A DNA stretch of 64,000 bases from Catenuloplanes niger (GCF_031458255.1 NZ_JAVDYC010000001.1:8604501-8668500), one strand, 5' to 3'; positions 51,415 to 60,841 are shown, counted from the first letter of the stretch. Numbers and translations are program-made. Notes: generated by a model from the sequence alone, not told the origin.

Positions 51415-53853
51415 TCAGCGCCGCACCTCGGCGAGGCCGGCGCGGGCGCGGGCCTGTTCGTCGCCGGAGCCGATGCCGTCCGCGATCGCCAGCGCCTCCT
51501 CGTGGTGGGCGCGCGCGTCCGCCGGGCGGCCCGCGGCCCGGGCCGCCTCGGCGAGGCCGTTGTGCGCGCGGGCCTCGCTGTGCCGGTCGCCGATCGCGCG
51601 GTACATGGTCAGCGCCAGCCGGTGCAGGTCGGTGGCCTGGTCCGGCCGGCCGAGCCGGGTGTGCAGCATGCCGAGGCTGTCCAGGATGTTCGCCTCACCG
51701 GCCCGGCTGCCGATCTGCCGGTAGAGCGTGAGCGCCCGCTGGAACCGCCCGGCCGCGGACTCGAACCGGCCGGCCTGCACCTCGAGGTCGCCGAGCCCGT
51801 TCAGCGCGTTCGCCTCCCCGGCCCGGTCGCCGGCCTGGTGGAACAGGCGCATGGCCCGCTCCCACCGCTCGGCCGCGGCCTCGGCGTGGCCGCGCCGCGC
51901 CTCCACGTTCGCCATGTTGTTGAGCGTGCGCGCCTCGCCGGTCCGGTTGCCGGCCCCGGCGAAGAGCGTGAGCGCGCGCTCGAACAGGCCGATCGCCTCG
52001 GCCGGCCGGCCGCCGCGGTCCGCGACGATGCCGAGGCTGGTCAGCGCGCGGGCCTCGCCGTCCACGTCACCGGCGCGGGCGAACAGGGCGAGCGACTCCG
52101 TGAAGTGCCGGGCCGCGTCCTCGGGCCGGCCGAGCCGCCAGTGGACGCCGCCGAGGTCGGTGAGCGCGTGCGCCTGGCCGAGCGTGTCGCCGGCGCGCCG
52201 GGCCGCCTCGACCGCGTGGCCGTGCACGGTCAGCGCGTCCGTGAGGTGCCCGCCGGTCAGGTAGCGGAACAGCGTGCGGGACAGCCGTACCGTGTGCGGG
52301 TCCGGGCCGCGGGCGGCGATCGCGACCAGCGTCGGCCGCTCCGAGTTCAGCCAGTCCAGCGCCGCGTCCGGGTCGGACAGGTCCGGCACCGGGCCGGCGG
52401 CCGGCGCGACCCGCGGCCGCAGGTGCGCCTCGGCCGGGTGCAGCGTGTCCATCGCCGCGGCCGTGGCGGCCAGGTAGTAGTCGGCCAGCCGGGTCAGCGC
52501 CGCGCGGCGGTCCGGCGGCCGGTCCTCGTCCTGCGCGCGGGTGGTCGCGTGCGCGCGGACCAGGTCGTGGAACGCGTACCGGCCGGGTGCGGGCTGCTGC
52601 AGCAGGTGATCGTCGTGCAGCCGGTCCAGCCCGGCCCGCGCGGTGTCCAGGTCCGTGCCGGTCAGCGCGGCCGCGGCGTACGCGTCCAGGTCCTGGCCCG
52701 GGTGCAGCGCCGCCATCCGCAGCAGAAGCCGCAGATCGACGGACAGCTCCTGGTACGACAGCGCGAGCGCGAGCTCGACGCCGGAGTCCAGCCGCCGTTC
52801 CCGGTGCCGCTGGTCGAGCCGGTCCGCGTGATCGGTCAGCGTCCAGCCCGGCGTGCCCCGGATGTGCCCCGCGACCAGGCTCAGCGCCAGCGGCAGGTGG
52901 CCGCAGCGCCGCGCGATCCGGGCCGCCGCGCGCGGGTCCGCGCCGACCGGCGTGCCCGGCGCCGCGTCCCGCAGGTACGCGACCGCCTCGCCGGGCGTGA
53001 ACACGTCCACGGTCAGCCGCGCGGCCGGCCGCAGCGCGCCGAGCCGCCGCCGGCTGGTGATCAGCGCGAGGCAGCCGGGCGTGGCCGGCAGCAGCGGGCG
53101 CACCTGCGCCGTGGTCGCCACGTCGTCCAGCACCACCAGCGTGCGCGTGCCGGCCAGCCGCTCCCGGTACGCCGCGGTCCGCGCGGCCAGCCCGTGCGGC
53201 AGCCGCCGGCCCGGCACGCCGAGGAGCCGCAGGAACCCGTCGAGCACCGCGGCCGGGTCGGCCGGCGGCTGGGCCGGGTCCGGGTGGAAGCCGCGCAGGT
53301 TGACGAACAGCACCCGGTCGAACGGCTCCTCGCGCAGCAGCACGTGCCCCGCGTGCAGCGCCAGCTGGGTCTTGCCGACACCCGGCATCCCCTCGATCGC
53401 GGAGATCACCACGCTGTCGCCGTCCCGCGCGGCCCGGCGCAACCGGTCCAGCTCCGCGACCCGGCCGGTGAACCCGGCCGGGTCCGGTGGCAGCCGGTCC
53501 TGCACCCGCACCTGCGACGCCGCCTCCGACTCGCCGCCGAGGACGCGAAGCGCCTGCCGCCACTGCGCGACGTACCCGGTGTCCGGATGCAGCGCGCGGA
53601 CCACCTCGATCACCAGGTCGGTGTTGAAGCGGCGGCGACCGGGCCGGAAACAGTCCGCTACGGTGGAGCGGCGGGCCAGCTCACCGGCGGGGCGGCCGGC
53701 CGCGGTCCAGGTCGCGTTCACCCGGTCCTTGATCGTCTCGTACGACGGGTCGCCGGCCCAGATCTTCAGCAGCCGCAGCTGCTCGACCAGCTCGTCCAGC
53801 CCCGCGGCGCGAGCCGGATCGGGCAGCTCCCTGAACGCGGCCGCCGGATCCAC
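51415..53853 (-). CDS. NB-ARC / TPR signalling ATPase (AfsR-like regulator without SARP DNA-binding domain)
   Basis: 812 residues. N-terminal ~110 residues resemble the small helical domain seen before NB-ARC in such proteins (LDELVEQLRLLKIWAGDPSY, RVNATWTAAGRPAGELARRS). NB-ARC: P-loop EGMPGVGKTQLALHAGHVL, LVVLDDVATTAQV, and GHLPLALSL (GLPLA motif). From ~540 on come tetratricopeptide-type repeats (ALTDLGGVHWRLGRPEDAAR, TLNNMANVEARRGHAEAAAE, ALNGLGDLEVQAGRFESAAG). STAND ATPases of this form act as signalling hubs; with no effector domain the partner must be separate. The GTG at 53853 is preferred since -10 TAGCCT (minus strand, 53866-53861) leaves a leaderless mRNA; GTG 53904 is an alternative. 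Confidence 0.85.
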   Translation of the reverse strand: MDPAAAFRELPDPARAAGLDELVEQLRLLKIWAGDPSYETIKDRVNATWTAAGRPAGELARRSTVADCFRPGRRRFNTDLVIEVVRALHPDTGYVAQWRQALRVLGGESEAASQVRVQDRLPPDPAGFTGRVAELDRLRRAARDGDSVVISAIEGMPGVGKTQLALHAGHVLLREEPFDRVLFVNLRGFHPDPAQPPADPAAVLDGFLRLLGVPGRRLPHGLAARTAAYRERLAGTRTLVVLDDVATTAQVRPLLPATPGCLALITSRRRLGALRPAARLTVDVFTPGEAVAYLRDAAPGTPVGADPRAAARIARRCGHLPLALSLVAGHIRGTPGWTLTDHADRLDQRHRERRLDSGVELALALSYQELSVDLRLLLRMAALHPGQDLDAYAAAALTGTDLDTARAGLDRLHDDHLLQQPAPGRYAFHDLVRAHATTRAQDEDRPPDRRAALTRLADYYLAATAAAMDTLHPAEAHLRPRVAPAAGPVPDLSDPDAALDWLNSERPTLVAIAARGPDPHTVRLSRTLFRYLTGGHLTDALTVHGHAVEAARRAGDTLGQAHALTDLGGVHWRLGRPEDAARHFTESLALFARAGDVDGEARALTSLGIVADRGGRPAEAIGLFERALTLFAGAGNRTGEARTLNNMANVEARRGHAEAAAERWERAMRLFHQAGDRAGEANALNGLGDLEVQAGRFESAAGRFQRALTLYRQIGSRAGEANILDSLGMLHTRLGRPDQATDLHRLALTMYRAIGDRHSEARAHNGLAEAARAAGRPADARAHHEEALAIADGIGSGDEQARARAGLAEVRR

Positions 53854-53860
53854 GCCTGTG

Positions 53861-53866
53861 AGGCTA
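53861..53866 (-). promoter_or_regulatory. -10 element implying a leaderless NB-ARC/TPR mRNA
   Basis: TAGCCT on the minus strand, 7 nt before the GTG at 53853, fits the TANNNT-(7 nt)-start pattern of leaderless actinomycete transcripts. GCCTcacAGGC lies across the region. Confidence 0.5.
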
Positions 53867-54004
53867 GTGGAGGACGCCGCCGTCCGGAATCGTCCGGACT
53901 TCACCCGTCACCCGATACGGTCGTCGATGCTGTCAATGAGCCGGTCACCGGACGATGCCGATACGGGGGTGGTAGCGTCGGGTGACCGGTTTATGGTGTT
54001 CCCG

Positions 54005-54472
54005 ATGCGTACCGTGGAGCTGTTGCTCGACCCGGAGCTCGACCGCCGGGTGCGCGCGCTCTGGGCCCGTCTGCACGCCGCGGGCGTCCGCAGCCTCGCC
54101 ACCCACCCGCACCCGACCAACCGGCCGCACGTGACGCTCGTGGTCGTACCGTCGCTGGACGCGCTGCCACCGCTCGACCTGCCGGTCCCGGTGAGCCTCG
54201 GCGCGCCACGCATGCTCGGCCGCGCGCTGGTGCTGCCGGCCGCCGGCCTCCACGACCTGCAGGCCCGGGTGTGGTCCGCGGTCGGCTCCGACAACCCGCT
54301 GCACGCGCCGGACCGGTGGGTCCCGCACGTCAGCCTCGCACTGAACGCGACCCCCGGCTCCGACACCCTGCTGTCCGGCCTGCCTCCGCTGACCGGTGCG
54401 GCGGTCGCGGCCCGCAGCTACGACCGGGAGACCCGGACCGTGACCGGCATTCCCCACCGGCCGGCCGGGTGA
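54005..54472 (+). CDS. 2'-5' RNA ligase-like 2H phosphoesterase
   Basis: 155 residues. Two HxT/S motifs, RPHVTLVVVP and VPHVSLALN, define the 2H phosphoesterase fold (two mirrored lobes). MRTVELLLDPELDRRVRALW is the standard opening of actinomycete 2'-5' RNA ligase-like proteins. They act on cyclic phosphodiesters of RNA or nucleotide derivatives. Start ATG 54005 chosen for family length; an ATG at 53993 is possible. It is convergent with the GGDEF gene; their stop codons lie in one 12-bp palindrome. Confidence 0.8.
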   Translation: MRTVELLLDPELDRRVRALWARLHAAGVRSLATHPHPTNRPHVTLVVVPSLDALPPLDLPVPVSLGAPRMLGRALVLPAAGLHDLQARVWSAVGSDNPLHAPDRWVPHVSLALNATPGSDTLLSGLPPLTGAAVAARSYDRETRTVTGIPHRPAG

Positions 54473-54480
54473 CCGGTCAC
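54469..54480. terminator. 12-bp palindrome covering both stop codons
   Basis: GTGACCGGTCAC contains the TGA of the 2H phosphoesterase gene and, on the opposite strand, the TGA of the GGDEF gene. A weak terminator at best. Confidence 0.35.
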
Positions 54481-55901
54481 GTGATGGCGCGCATGTTCAC
54501 GGCGACGCGGCCCTTACCGGCGGCCTTCGCCTTGTAGAGCGCCGCGTCCGCGTCGCTGAGCAGCATGCCGAGCGTGGTGCGGCCGGTCGGTTCGTAGGCG
54601 AGGCCGAGGCTCGCACCGACCCGGCCCTTGGCGGTGATCGCGGCGATCAGGCGCTCGCCGAACTTCGCGGCCTCGACCGGCGGCGGCGACGGCTCCAGGA
54701 TCACGGCGAACTCGTCGCCGCCGAGCCGGGCGACGGTGTGGTGCGGCGGGACCAGCGCGGTGAGCACGCCGGCCACCTCGACCATCACCTCGTCGCCGGT
54801 GGCGTGGCCGTACCGGTCGTTGATCTCCTTGAAGCCGTCCAGGTCCAGCAGCAGCAACGAGACCGGGGCGCGCCCCCAGCCGGCCGCGCGCTCGTAGAGG
54901 TAGGAGCGGTTCCTCAGACCGGTGAGGTCGTCGTGCGTGGCCCGGTGCTGCAGCTCGGCGCGCTTCTGCTCCACCTCGGCCAGCAGCACCGTGATGCTGT
55001 GCAGCGCCACCGCCTGACGCAGCAGCACCAGCCCGAACACCACGCACATCGCCCCGAAGATCGTGTCGTCGAAGCCGCCGCTGCGGCGCAGCAGCACGGT
55101 CACCGCGACCGCGGACAGCACCGGCAGGTACGGCAACGTCGCGGACAGGCCGCTCGGTGCGCCGCTCCACGGCGCGGTCTCCGGCATCGGATACCAGGTC
55201 ATCGCGATCAGCATGAACGCGGCCAGCGTGCTCAGCGCGCCCACCGCGGCCAGCTCGGTCGCACGGTCGTGAACGATCAGCGCGCAGTACGTGACCGAGG
55301 CCGCGGCGGACACCGCCGACGCGGCCGCGAGCATCGTGAACGCGTTCGTGCCACGGTGCCGGGACAGCAGGACCAGCGCGAACGCGAGCGCGGCGAGCTG
55401 CGTGCAGACGACGACCGCGATCAGCGTGGTCAGCGACCGGCCGGCGCTCTCGTACGCGGGGCGCAACAGGTACGCCCACGCCGGCACGAACAGCGCGGCC
55501 GCGGCCATCGCGCCGTCCAGCGTCAACCGCAACCGGTCCCGCCAGGGCAGCGACGCACTCGGCCCGACCAGCAGGCAGAGCAGCACCAGGCCGGCCCCGC
55601 CGGTGCCGAGCAGCAACTGCGGCAGGTGCGGCTCCCCGGCCATGCCGGCCAGCGCGACCCGCAGGTTCAGGACGGTGGCCGGCAGCCACAGCAGCATCGC
55701 GACCGCGACCGTGCCCCAGGCCACACGCTCCCGCCCGCGTGCCCGCACGGCACGCCGGCCGAGCAGCCACAGCGCGGCCGTGGCCACCACGACCGCCAGC
55801 GCGTTCACCGTGATCAGCAGCGGCTGGGCGAAGCGGGTGACGATCAGCGCCGCCTGCAGCCCCACGCCCAGCCCGGCCGCGCTCAGCAGGCGTGCCCTCA
55901 T
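54477..55901 (-). CDS. membrane diguanylate cyclase (GGDEF)
   Basis: 474 residues: about eight hydrophobic segments in residues 1-305 (MASE-like sensor), then a short coiled region (VLLAEVEQKRAELQHRATHDDLTGLRNR) and a GGDEF domain with intact VARLGGDEFAVIL. It should make cyclic di-GMP. The product-inhibition RxxD upstream of GGDEF is absent (PPHHTVARLGGDEF), so feedback may be weak. Asp/Asn residues for metal and GTP (LLLDLDGFKEINDRYGH) are present. It lies 36 bp downstream of the transglutaminase-like gene and in the same direction, so it may belong to that operon. Hydrophobic region spans much of the chain; no EAL domain. Confidence 0.9.
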   Translation of the reverse strand: MRARLLSAAGLGVGLQAALIVTRFAQPLLITVNALAVVVATAALWLLGRRAVRARGRERVAWGTVAVAMLLWLPATVLNLRVALAGMAGEPHLPQLLLGTGGAGLVLLCLLVGPSASLPWRDRLRLTLDGAMAAAALFVPAWAYLLRPAYESAGRSLTTLIAVVVCTQLAALAFALVLLSRHRGTNAFTMLAAASAVSAAASVTYCALIVHDRATELAAVGALSTLAAFMLIAMTWYPMPETAPWSGAPSGLSATLPYLPVLSAVAVTVLLRRSGGFDDTIFGAMCVVFGLVLLRQAVALHSITVLLAEVEQKRAELQHRATHDDLTGLRNRSYLYERAAGWGRAPVSLLLLDLDGFKEINDRYGHATGDEVMVEVAGVLTALVPPHHTVARLGGDEFAVILEPSPPPVEAAKFGERLIAAITAKGRVGASLGLAYEPTGRTTLGMLLSDADAALYKAKAAGKGRVAVNMRAIT

Positions 55902-55937
55902 GCCGACCTGTTCGGCCGGTACGCCCCGGATGTGAGC

Positions 55938-58508
55938 TCAACGCCGCCGGAGCGCGACCCGCACCCGCGCCGCGTCCCGGAACGCCGGCCGCACGTCGGC
56001 CCGGACGACCCCGGCGTGCGGCGAGTAGAGCACCCGATCGGCCAGCCGGGCGAGCACGGCACCCGGCGGTTCCGCGACGGCCGCGTTCCCGCTGGGCGCG
56101 CCGCCACCGTCGTCGTCCGCGACGGGCGCCCCGTCGATCCCGGCGCCCGACAACCCAAGGCCGCGCTCGTCACGCTGCGGGCCGGGTCCGGCGCGGTGCG
56201 GCCCGCCGGTGCCGCCCGCGGAGTCGCGGGTGAGGGCGGCCAGCACGTCCGCCGGGGTCAGCGTGCCGGCCGCCCGGGACGGGTCGGCGGCGGCGACGGC
56301 GTCGCGGGCCTCGTGCCACGCGCGGAGCACGCGGGTGGCCGGGTCGCCGAACGGCCGGCGACGCCACGCACGGAGGAGAAACCGGCGGCCGAGGAACGCG
56401 GTGCCGACCACGGCGAGGAGCGCGAGCAACCAGCGGAGCGCCGGACCGGCCGGCGCCGGACCGGGCGGGGGAGTGGTCTCGACGATCGTGGGCGGCGGCG
56501 CGGGTGCCTCGTCGACGGCGGCGTCCGGCGGCGGCGCGGGCGGCCGCTGCCCGGCGGGGACGGGCGGCGGTGCGGGGTCGTGGCGCACCCAACCGGCCCG
56601 CGCGAATTTGAGCTCGACCCACACCCGCACGTCACCGGCCCGCACGACGGCCCGCCCGGCACCCGGCTCGAACCCCACGACCAGCCGCGCGGGTACGCCG
56701 AGGTACCGCATCGCCAGCGCGAACGCGGCCGCGAACTGCACGCCGGTGCCGGTGCCACCGGGCGCGAGCAACGTCCGCAGCGCGGGAATCCCGGCCGAGA
56801 CGGGCGCGCCGGTGACGTTGCGCCGACCGGCCCGCAGCGCCCGCACGACGTCGGCCGCACCGTCCGCCCCGGCGGTCACCGCACGCAGGTCCGCGACAAG
56901 CTCCCCCGGCACCGCCAGGTCCCCGGCCTCGCCACCCCCGGCGACATCAGCCGGCGGTACGGCCGCGGGCACGCCGGCCGGCCGTGTTCCGGCACCGCCG
57001 GGCCGCCCGGCCTCGCCGCCCCGGCCGCCGTTGACGTCCTCGCCGGGCGCGCCGCCGACCGGCGGATCGGCGGATGCGGCGGCCCGCAGCCTGCCGGGTG
57101 CCCGGTTGGCGTCGCCGGGCCGGCCCTGTGCGGTGTCGCCGCCCTGGCCGCCGGTCGCGTCGCCTGGCCGGCCGGTGGTGGTGGCGCCGGGTGTGCGGGC
57201 GGTGGGAGTGCCGGGCCGGCCGGCCACGGGCGCGCCCGGCGATCCGGCCGCGGGGTCGCCGGGCTGGCCGGCGGCCGTCGGTGTTCCGGCGGCTGCCGGG
57301 CGGGGGACCGAGGTCACCCGGTAGGTCGTGCCCGGTGCCGGGGGTGCGGCCGCGATGAGGACGCCGTCGACGGAGTCGACCGCGTCGACCGGCGGAGCGA
57401 TCCGGATCGGACGGTCCACGGCCGGCAGGTAGGGCACGTCCAGGTCGGTGATCCGCACCTGGGTCTCGGCCGCGCCGGGCGGAACCGGGCCGGTGTGCGG
57501 CGGCACGCCGAGCCCGGCCGGGGTGAAACGGGCGTCCGAGGACCAGGTGTCGCCGTCGTATCGATCCAAGACCGCCAGCCGCCAGGTGACGTCGGACGGG
57601 CCGCGCTCGACCACGAACAGTTCCCGGGACGGTTCGGCGAGCCAGCCGGCGACGTGATCGATCAGGTCGAAACCGGTCAGTGACCGTTCCGGTGCGACGA
57701 CGCGGGTCCGCAGGTCTACCGCGTGCGCCGGCACGGCACCGGGCAACCGGGCCAGCGGCACGCCGGCGACCGCCACCGCGACCAGCCCGGCGGCGACGGC
57801 GCGCGCCCGCTCCCGGCCGGTTCGCCCGCCCACCCGTCCCGGTTGCCGGTCCATGTCTCCCGGACGCGCCTCCGCGTGTCCGTGCCGTTCCTCCGCGGAT
57901 GCCGCCTGCCGAGACGTGTTCGTGTGTGACCGGCGCACGGCGCCGTGCACGACGAGCAGGCCGGTCGCGATGAACCCGAGCGCCACGGGGAGGCGCTGGT
58001 CCGCGCCGGGTCCGGCCGCGACCGTCCCGTATCCGCCGACCGCCGCCGCCGGCAGGAGCGCGGCCAGCTGGGCCGGGTGCGTTCGGGCGATCAGCACGCC
58101 GATGACGGCCGCGAGCCCGGTCAGCAGCGCCGGCACGCTCAGCAGCTCCGGCGGCAGTGGCAGCGTGAGCCGCAGCACCGCGCCCGGGCCGTGCGGCAGC
58201 GCCCCGGCGGCGGTCCACGGCCCGGCGGCGGTCCACGGCCCGGCGGCCGCCCACTGTCCGGCCGCCGCCCAGTGCTCGGTGACGGCGAGCGGCACGAGGC
58301 CCGCGAGCGGGCCGGCCAGGATCAGCAGCGGGACGCGTGCCCGGCGCGGCCAGGCGCGGGGCGGCACCAGCAGGACGCCGAGCGCGGCGGCGACGAGCGG
58401 CACGAGGAGGACCCGGCCGCCGGGGTCGAACGCGGCCGCGAACGTCAGCCCGCCCGCCGCCGCGCCCAGTCCCACGGCACACCGACCCGCGATCACCGGG
58501 CCGCCCAT
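55938..58508 (-). CDS. transglutaminase-like membrane protein lacking Cys and His of the triad
   Basis: 856 residues. N-terminal ~230 residues hold 6-7 membrane helices; then an extracellular region (LDRYDGDTWSSDARFTPAGL), a 120-residue Gly/Pro/Thr/Ala-rich linker, the transglutaminase-like domain (~560-690), a final helix (ALRWLLALLAVVGTAFLG) and a cytoplasmic tail. In TgpA/DUF3488-type proteins the core reads GYCQQFASAF...HAW.E...WVxFEPT; here it reads GTGVQFAAAFALAMRYLGVP, then VRVWVEL and GWVRHDPA. Cys is thus replaced by Gly and His by Arg, so no transglutaminase/protease activity is expected. Operon MoxR-DUF58-this is conserved in actinomycetes. Start ATG 58508, inside the DUF58 gene; GTG 58496 possible. 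Confidence 0.85.
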   Translation of the reverse strand: MGGPVIAGRCAVGLGAAAGGLTFAAAFDPGGRVLLVPLVAAALGVLLVPPRAWPRRARVPLLILAGPLAGLVPLAVTEHWAAAGQWAAAGPWTAAGPWTAAGALPHGPGAVLRLTLPLPPELLSVPALLTGLAAVIGVLIARTHPAQLAALLPAAAVGGYGTVAAGPGADQRLPVALGFIATGLLVVHGAVRRSHTNTSRQAASAEERHGHAEARPGDMDRQPGRVGGRTGRERARAVAAGLVAVAVAGVPLARLPGAVPAHAVDLRTRVVAPERSLTGFDLIDHVAGWLAEPSRELFVVERGPSDVTWRLAVLDRYDGDTWSSDARFTPAGLGVPPHTGPVPPGAAETQVRITDLDVPYLPAVDRPIRIAPPVDAVDSVDGVLIAAAPPAPGTTYRVTSVPRPAAAGTPTAAGQPGDPAAGSPGAPVAGRPGTPTARTPGATTTGRPGDATGGQGGDTAQGRPGDANRAPGRLRAAASADPPVGGAPGEDVNGGRGGEAGRPGGAGTRPAGVPAAVPPADVAGGGEAGDLAVPGELVADLRAVTAGADGAADVVRALRAGRRNVTGAPVSAGIPALRTLLAPGGTGTGVQFAAAFALAMRYLGVPARLVVGFEPGAGRAVVRAGDVRVWVELKFARAGWVRHDPAPPPVPAGQRPPAPPPDAAVDEAPAPPPTIVETTPPPGPAPAGPALRWLLALLAVVGTAFLGRRFLLRAWRRRPFGDPATRVLRAWHEARDAVAAADPSRAAGTLTPADVLAALTRDSAGGTGGPHRAGPGPQRDERGLGLSGAGIDGAPVADDDGGGAPSGNAAVAEPPGAVLARLADRVLYSPHAGVVRADVRPAFRDAARVRVALRRR
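58203..58274 (-). repeat. 18-bp tandem repeat, four copies, in the transglutaminase-like gene
   Basis: CCCGGCGGCGGTCCACGG-type units at 58203, 58221, 58239 and 58257; the first two are identical, the last two diverged. On the minus strand they encode repeated AAG(P/Q)W(A/T) hexapeptides in an extracellular loop. Confidence 0.85.
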
Positions 58509-59656
58509 CGATCCCAGACCACGCGCGCCTCGTCCAGGTCCGCCACCGGCACGACCGGCCCACCGGCCGCACGGACACCGGGCCGGTCCGGCACGACCGG
58601 CCCACCGGCCGCACGGAAGCCGGGCCGGTCCGCTACGACCGGTCCACCGGTCGTACGGACGCCGGGCCAAGACACCGCCGGCTGCCCGGCGCCCGCCGGG
58701 ACACCGGGCCGTTCCGTCGCCGGCTCGCCGGAGCCGACCGCGAGGACCAGCCGGGCCGTCCCGCGCAGCGGCGCGGCCCGGGTGACGTCCGCGGTGACCA
58801 CCACCGGCGCTCCGGGCAGCCCGGCGGCCAGCGGTGGGGCCGGGTCCGGGCGCAGGACGATCAGCAGTTCCTCCGCGTCGCCGGGACCGTGCCGGACGCC
58901 GGCCCGGCCGAGGACCGCCAGGTGCCCGCCCGCGGCGGCCAGCGAGTACGCCAGGTCGACCGCGGTCTCGAAGGCGGGCCCGGCCGCCGGGTCCAGCACG
59001 ATCAGCAGGCCGTCCGCGAGTGACGGCCCGAACTGGCGGACGTACAGCACGTCGTCGTCCGCGGCCCGGGCGGACGCGGCCCAGTCGATGTGCCGGATGT
59101 CGTCGCCCGCCTCGTACTCGCGGAGCCCGGCGAAGACCGCGCCGGTGCCCGCGCCGATCGGTGCCGGCCGCCCGTCGTCGGTGTCGCTGACGGACTCCGG
59201 TGGCGGCCGCAGCGCCACGCGCCGGGGCCGGACCCGCACGGTCAGCGTGGTCGCCTCGTACGGCAGCCGCCACCGCCACAGCGCCAGCGCCCCCACGTCC
59301 GCGACCGACTCGACCGTGACGGTGACGAGGCCGCGGGGCAGCGGCGGTGACTCCCACACGTCGCCGGCGCGCACGGTGACCGCGGGCAGCCCGGTGACGC
59401 GCAGCCGGATCTCGGCCCGTCCGGTCGACGCCACCCGGACCGGGACGGTCTCGCCGCGGGTGACCGTGTGCCGTGGGCAGGTGAGCGTCACCAGCAGCGG
59501 CCGGCGCGCGCCCCGCAGCGCCCGGACCGGTAGCCCGGTGACCAGCAGTGCCGCGAGGACCGTGGCGGCCGCGAGCGCGGACGGGTACCCGTACCGTGCG
59601 AAGATCATGAATGAGATCGTGGCGGTGGTCGCGGTGAGCACGCCGTTGCCGGTCAC
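58493..59656 (-). CDS. DUF58 protein of the MoxR operon
   Basis: 387 residues. N-terminal hydrophobic pair (TATTATISFMIFARYG; SALAAATVLAALLVTGLPV), a beta-sandwich (RPLLVTLTCPRHTVTRGETV), the DUF58 hallmark YEAGDDIRHIDWAASARA, then a vWA-like half (LADGLLIVLDPAAGPAFETA) with no strict MIDAS. DUF58 proteins are the partners of MoxR ATPases, proposed as chaperone substrates or adaptors for cell-envelope assembly. The C terminus is a run of 14-residue repeats (near-identical 42-bp units). GTG start overlaps the MoxR stop. Confidence 0.9.
   Translation of the reverse strand: MTGNGVLTATTATISFMIFARYGYPSALAAATVLAALLVTGLPVRALRGARRPLLVTLTCPRHTVTRGETVPVRVASTGRAEIRLRVTGLPAVTVRAGDVWESPPLPRGLVTVTVESVADVGALALWRWRLPYEATTLTVRVRPRRVALRPPPESVSDTDDGRPAPIGAGTGAVFAGLREYEAGDDIRHIDWAASARAADDDVLYVRQFGPSLADGLLIVLDPAAGPAFETAVDLAYSLAAAGGHLAVLGRAGVRHGPGDAEELLIVLRPDPAPPLAAGLPGAPVVVTADVTRAAPLRGTARLVLAVGSGEPATERPGVPAGAGQPAVSWPGVRTTGGPVVADRPGFRAAGGPVVPDRPGVRAAGGPVVPVADLDEARVVWDRWAAR
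58548..58673 (-). repeat. 42-bp tandem repeat, three copies, at the DUF58 C terminus
   Basis: Units of 42 bp beginning 58548, 58590 and 58632 encode (A/T)GGPVV(P/A)DRPGxR repeats on the minus strand. The third is more diverged. Confidence 0.85.
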
Positions 59657-60645
59657 GGCCGCACCGAGGCCGGTACCGAGGCGGGTACGGGCAGCGTGCG
59701 CAGCAGTGCGGTGACCGCGTCCCGCTGCGCCGCCGCGACCGGGTGCCCGTCCCGGCCGGCGAGCACGAGCCGGTGCGCGAGCACGTCGGCCGCGACCGCG
59801 CGCACGTCGTCCGGCCGCAGGTAGACCTGCTCCGCCTCGGTCTCCGGGCAGCGCGCCAGCGCGTGCACCTTCGCCGCGGCCAGCAGGTCCAGGCTCGCCC
59901 GCGGGCTGGCGCCGAGCGCGATGCCGGTCTCCGGCGCCCGGGTCGCCTCGACCACGTCGGACACGTAGTCGTAGACCGCCTCCGCGACCGGCACGGCCCG
60001 CGCGACGTCGATCATCACGCGGAACTCCTCCGGTCGCAGCCCGGCGGACGGCCCCGGTACGGCGGACCGCCGTCCGTGCCGGCGCAGCAGCTCACGGCCC
60101 GCGTCCCGGGCGGGGTAGCCGAGCGTGATCCGCATCAGGAACCGGTCCAGCTGGGCCTCCGGCAGCGGGTACGTGCCGAGCGTCTCCTGCGGGTTCTGGG
60201 TGCCGATGACCATGAACGGGTCGGGCAGCGGCGCGTCGTGCCGGTACGTGCTGACCCGCCGTTCCTGCATCGCCTGCAGCAGCGCGGACTGGGTGCGCGG
60301 CGCACAGCGGTTGATCTCGTCGAAGAGCACCACGTTCGCCACGATCGGCCCGTCGTGGAACGTGAACCCGCCCCGGTCCCGCTCGAACACGGACACGCCG
60401 AGGATGTCACCGGGCAGCAGGTCCGGCGTGCCCTGGATGCGGGTGCTCCGGCCGCCGTGGACCAGCCCGGCCAGCGCGGACGCGAGCGTGGTCTTGCCGA
60501 CGCCGGGCACGTCGTCGAGCAGCAGGTGACCGCCGGCGAGCAGGCAGGTCACCGCGCGGCGCACCTGCTCCGGCTTGCCCAGCAGCGAGCGTCCGACCTG
60601 TCCGGTCAGGGCGTGGAAGTGCCGCACGAACTCGGTGAAGTACAT
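59653..60645 (-). CDS. MoxR-type AAA+ ATPase
   Basis: 330 residues: Walker A DDVPGVGKTTLASAL, Walker B VVLFDEINRCAPRTQSALLQAM, sensor-1 GTQNPQETLGTYPLPEAQLD and R finger (LDRFLMRI). Matches the APE2220/MoxR subfamily. It acts as chaperone for the neighbouring DUF58 and membrane proteins. First gene of a minus-strand run MoxR-DUF58-transglutaminase-like(-GGDEF), all but the last coupled by GTGA/overlap. Start ATG 60645. Confidence 0.93.
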   Translation of the reverse strand: MYFTEFVRHFHALTGQVGRSLLGKPEQVRRAVTCLLAGGHLLLDDVPGVGKTTLASALAGLVHGGRSTRIQGTPDLLPGDILGVSVFERDRGGFTFHDGPIVANVVLFDEINRCAPRTQSALLQAMQERRVSTYRHDAPLPDPFMVIGTQNPQETLGTYPLPEAQLDRFLMRITLGYPARDAGRELLRRHGRRSAVPGPSAGLRPEEFRVMIDVARAVPVAEAVYDYVSDVVEATRAPETGIALGASPRASLDLLAAAKVHALARCPETEAEQVYLRPDDVRAVAADVLAHRLVLAGRDGHPVAAAQRDAVTALLRTLPVPASVPASVRP

Positions 60646-60841
60646 CCTGCCTCCGTCACGGTGCGTGGATGGGTGCCGACGTTAACGGCTCGACAGCGCC
60701 GCGTGGTGGTCTGATCACGACCGGTCAGCCGATCGGCGTCCAATCAGGTCGCATCGACCGTCACCCGGGCACCTGATCCGCGTGCACCCTCGTCCGCTCG
60801 GGCCTCGGAGTCCGGGTGGCCCGTCCGTACAGTTCGGGGCC

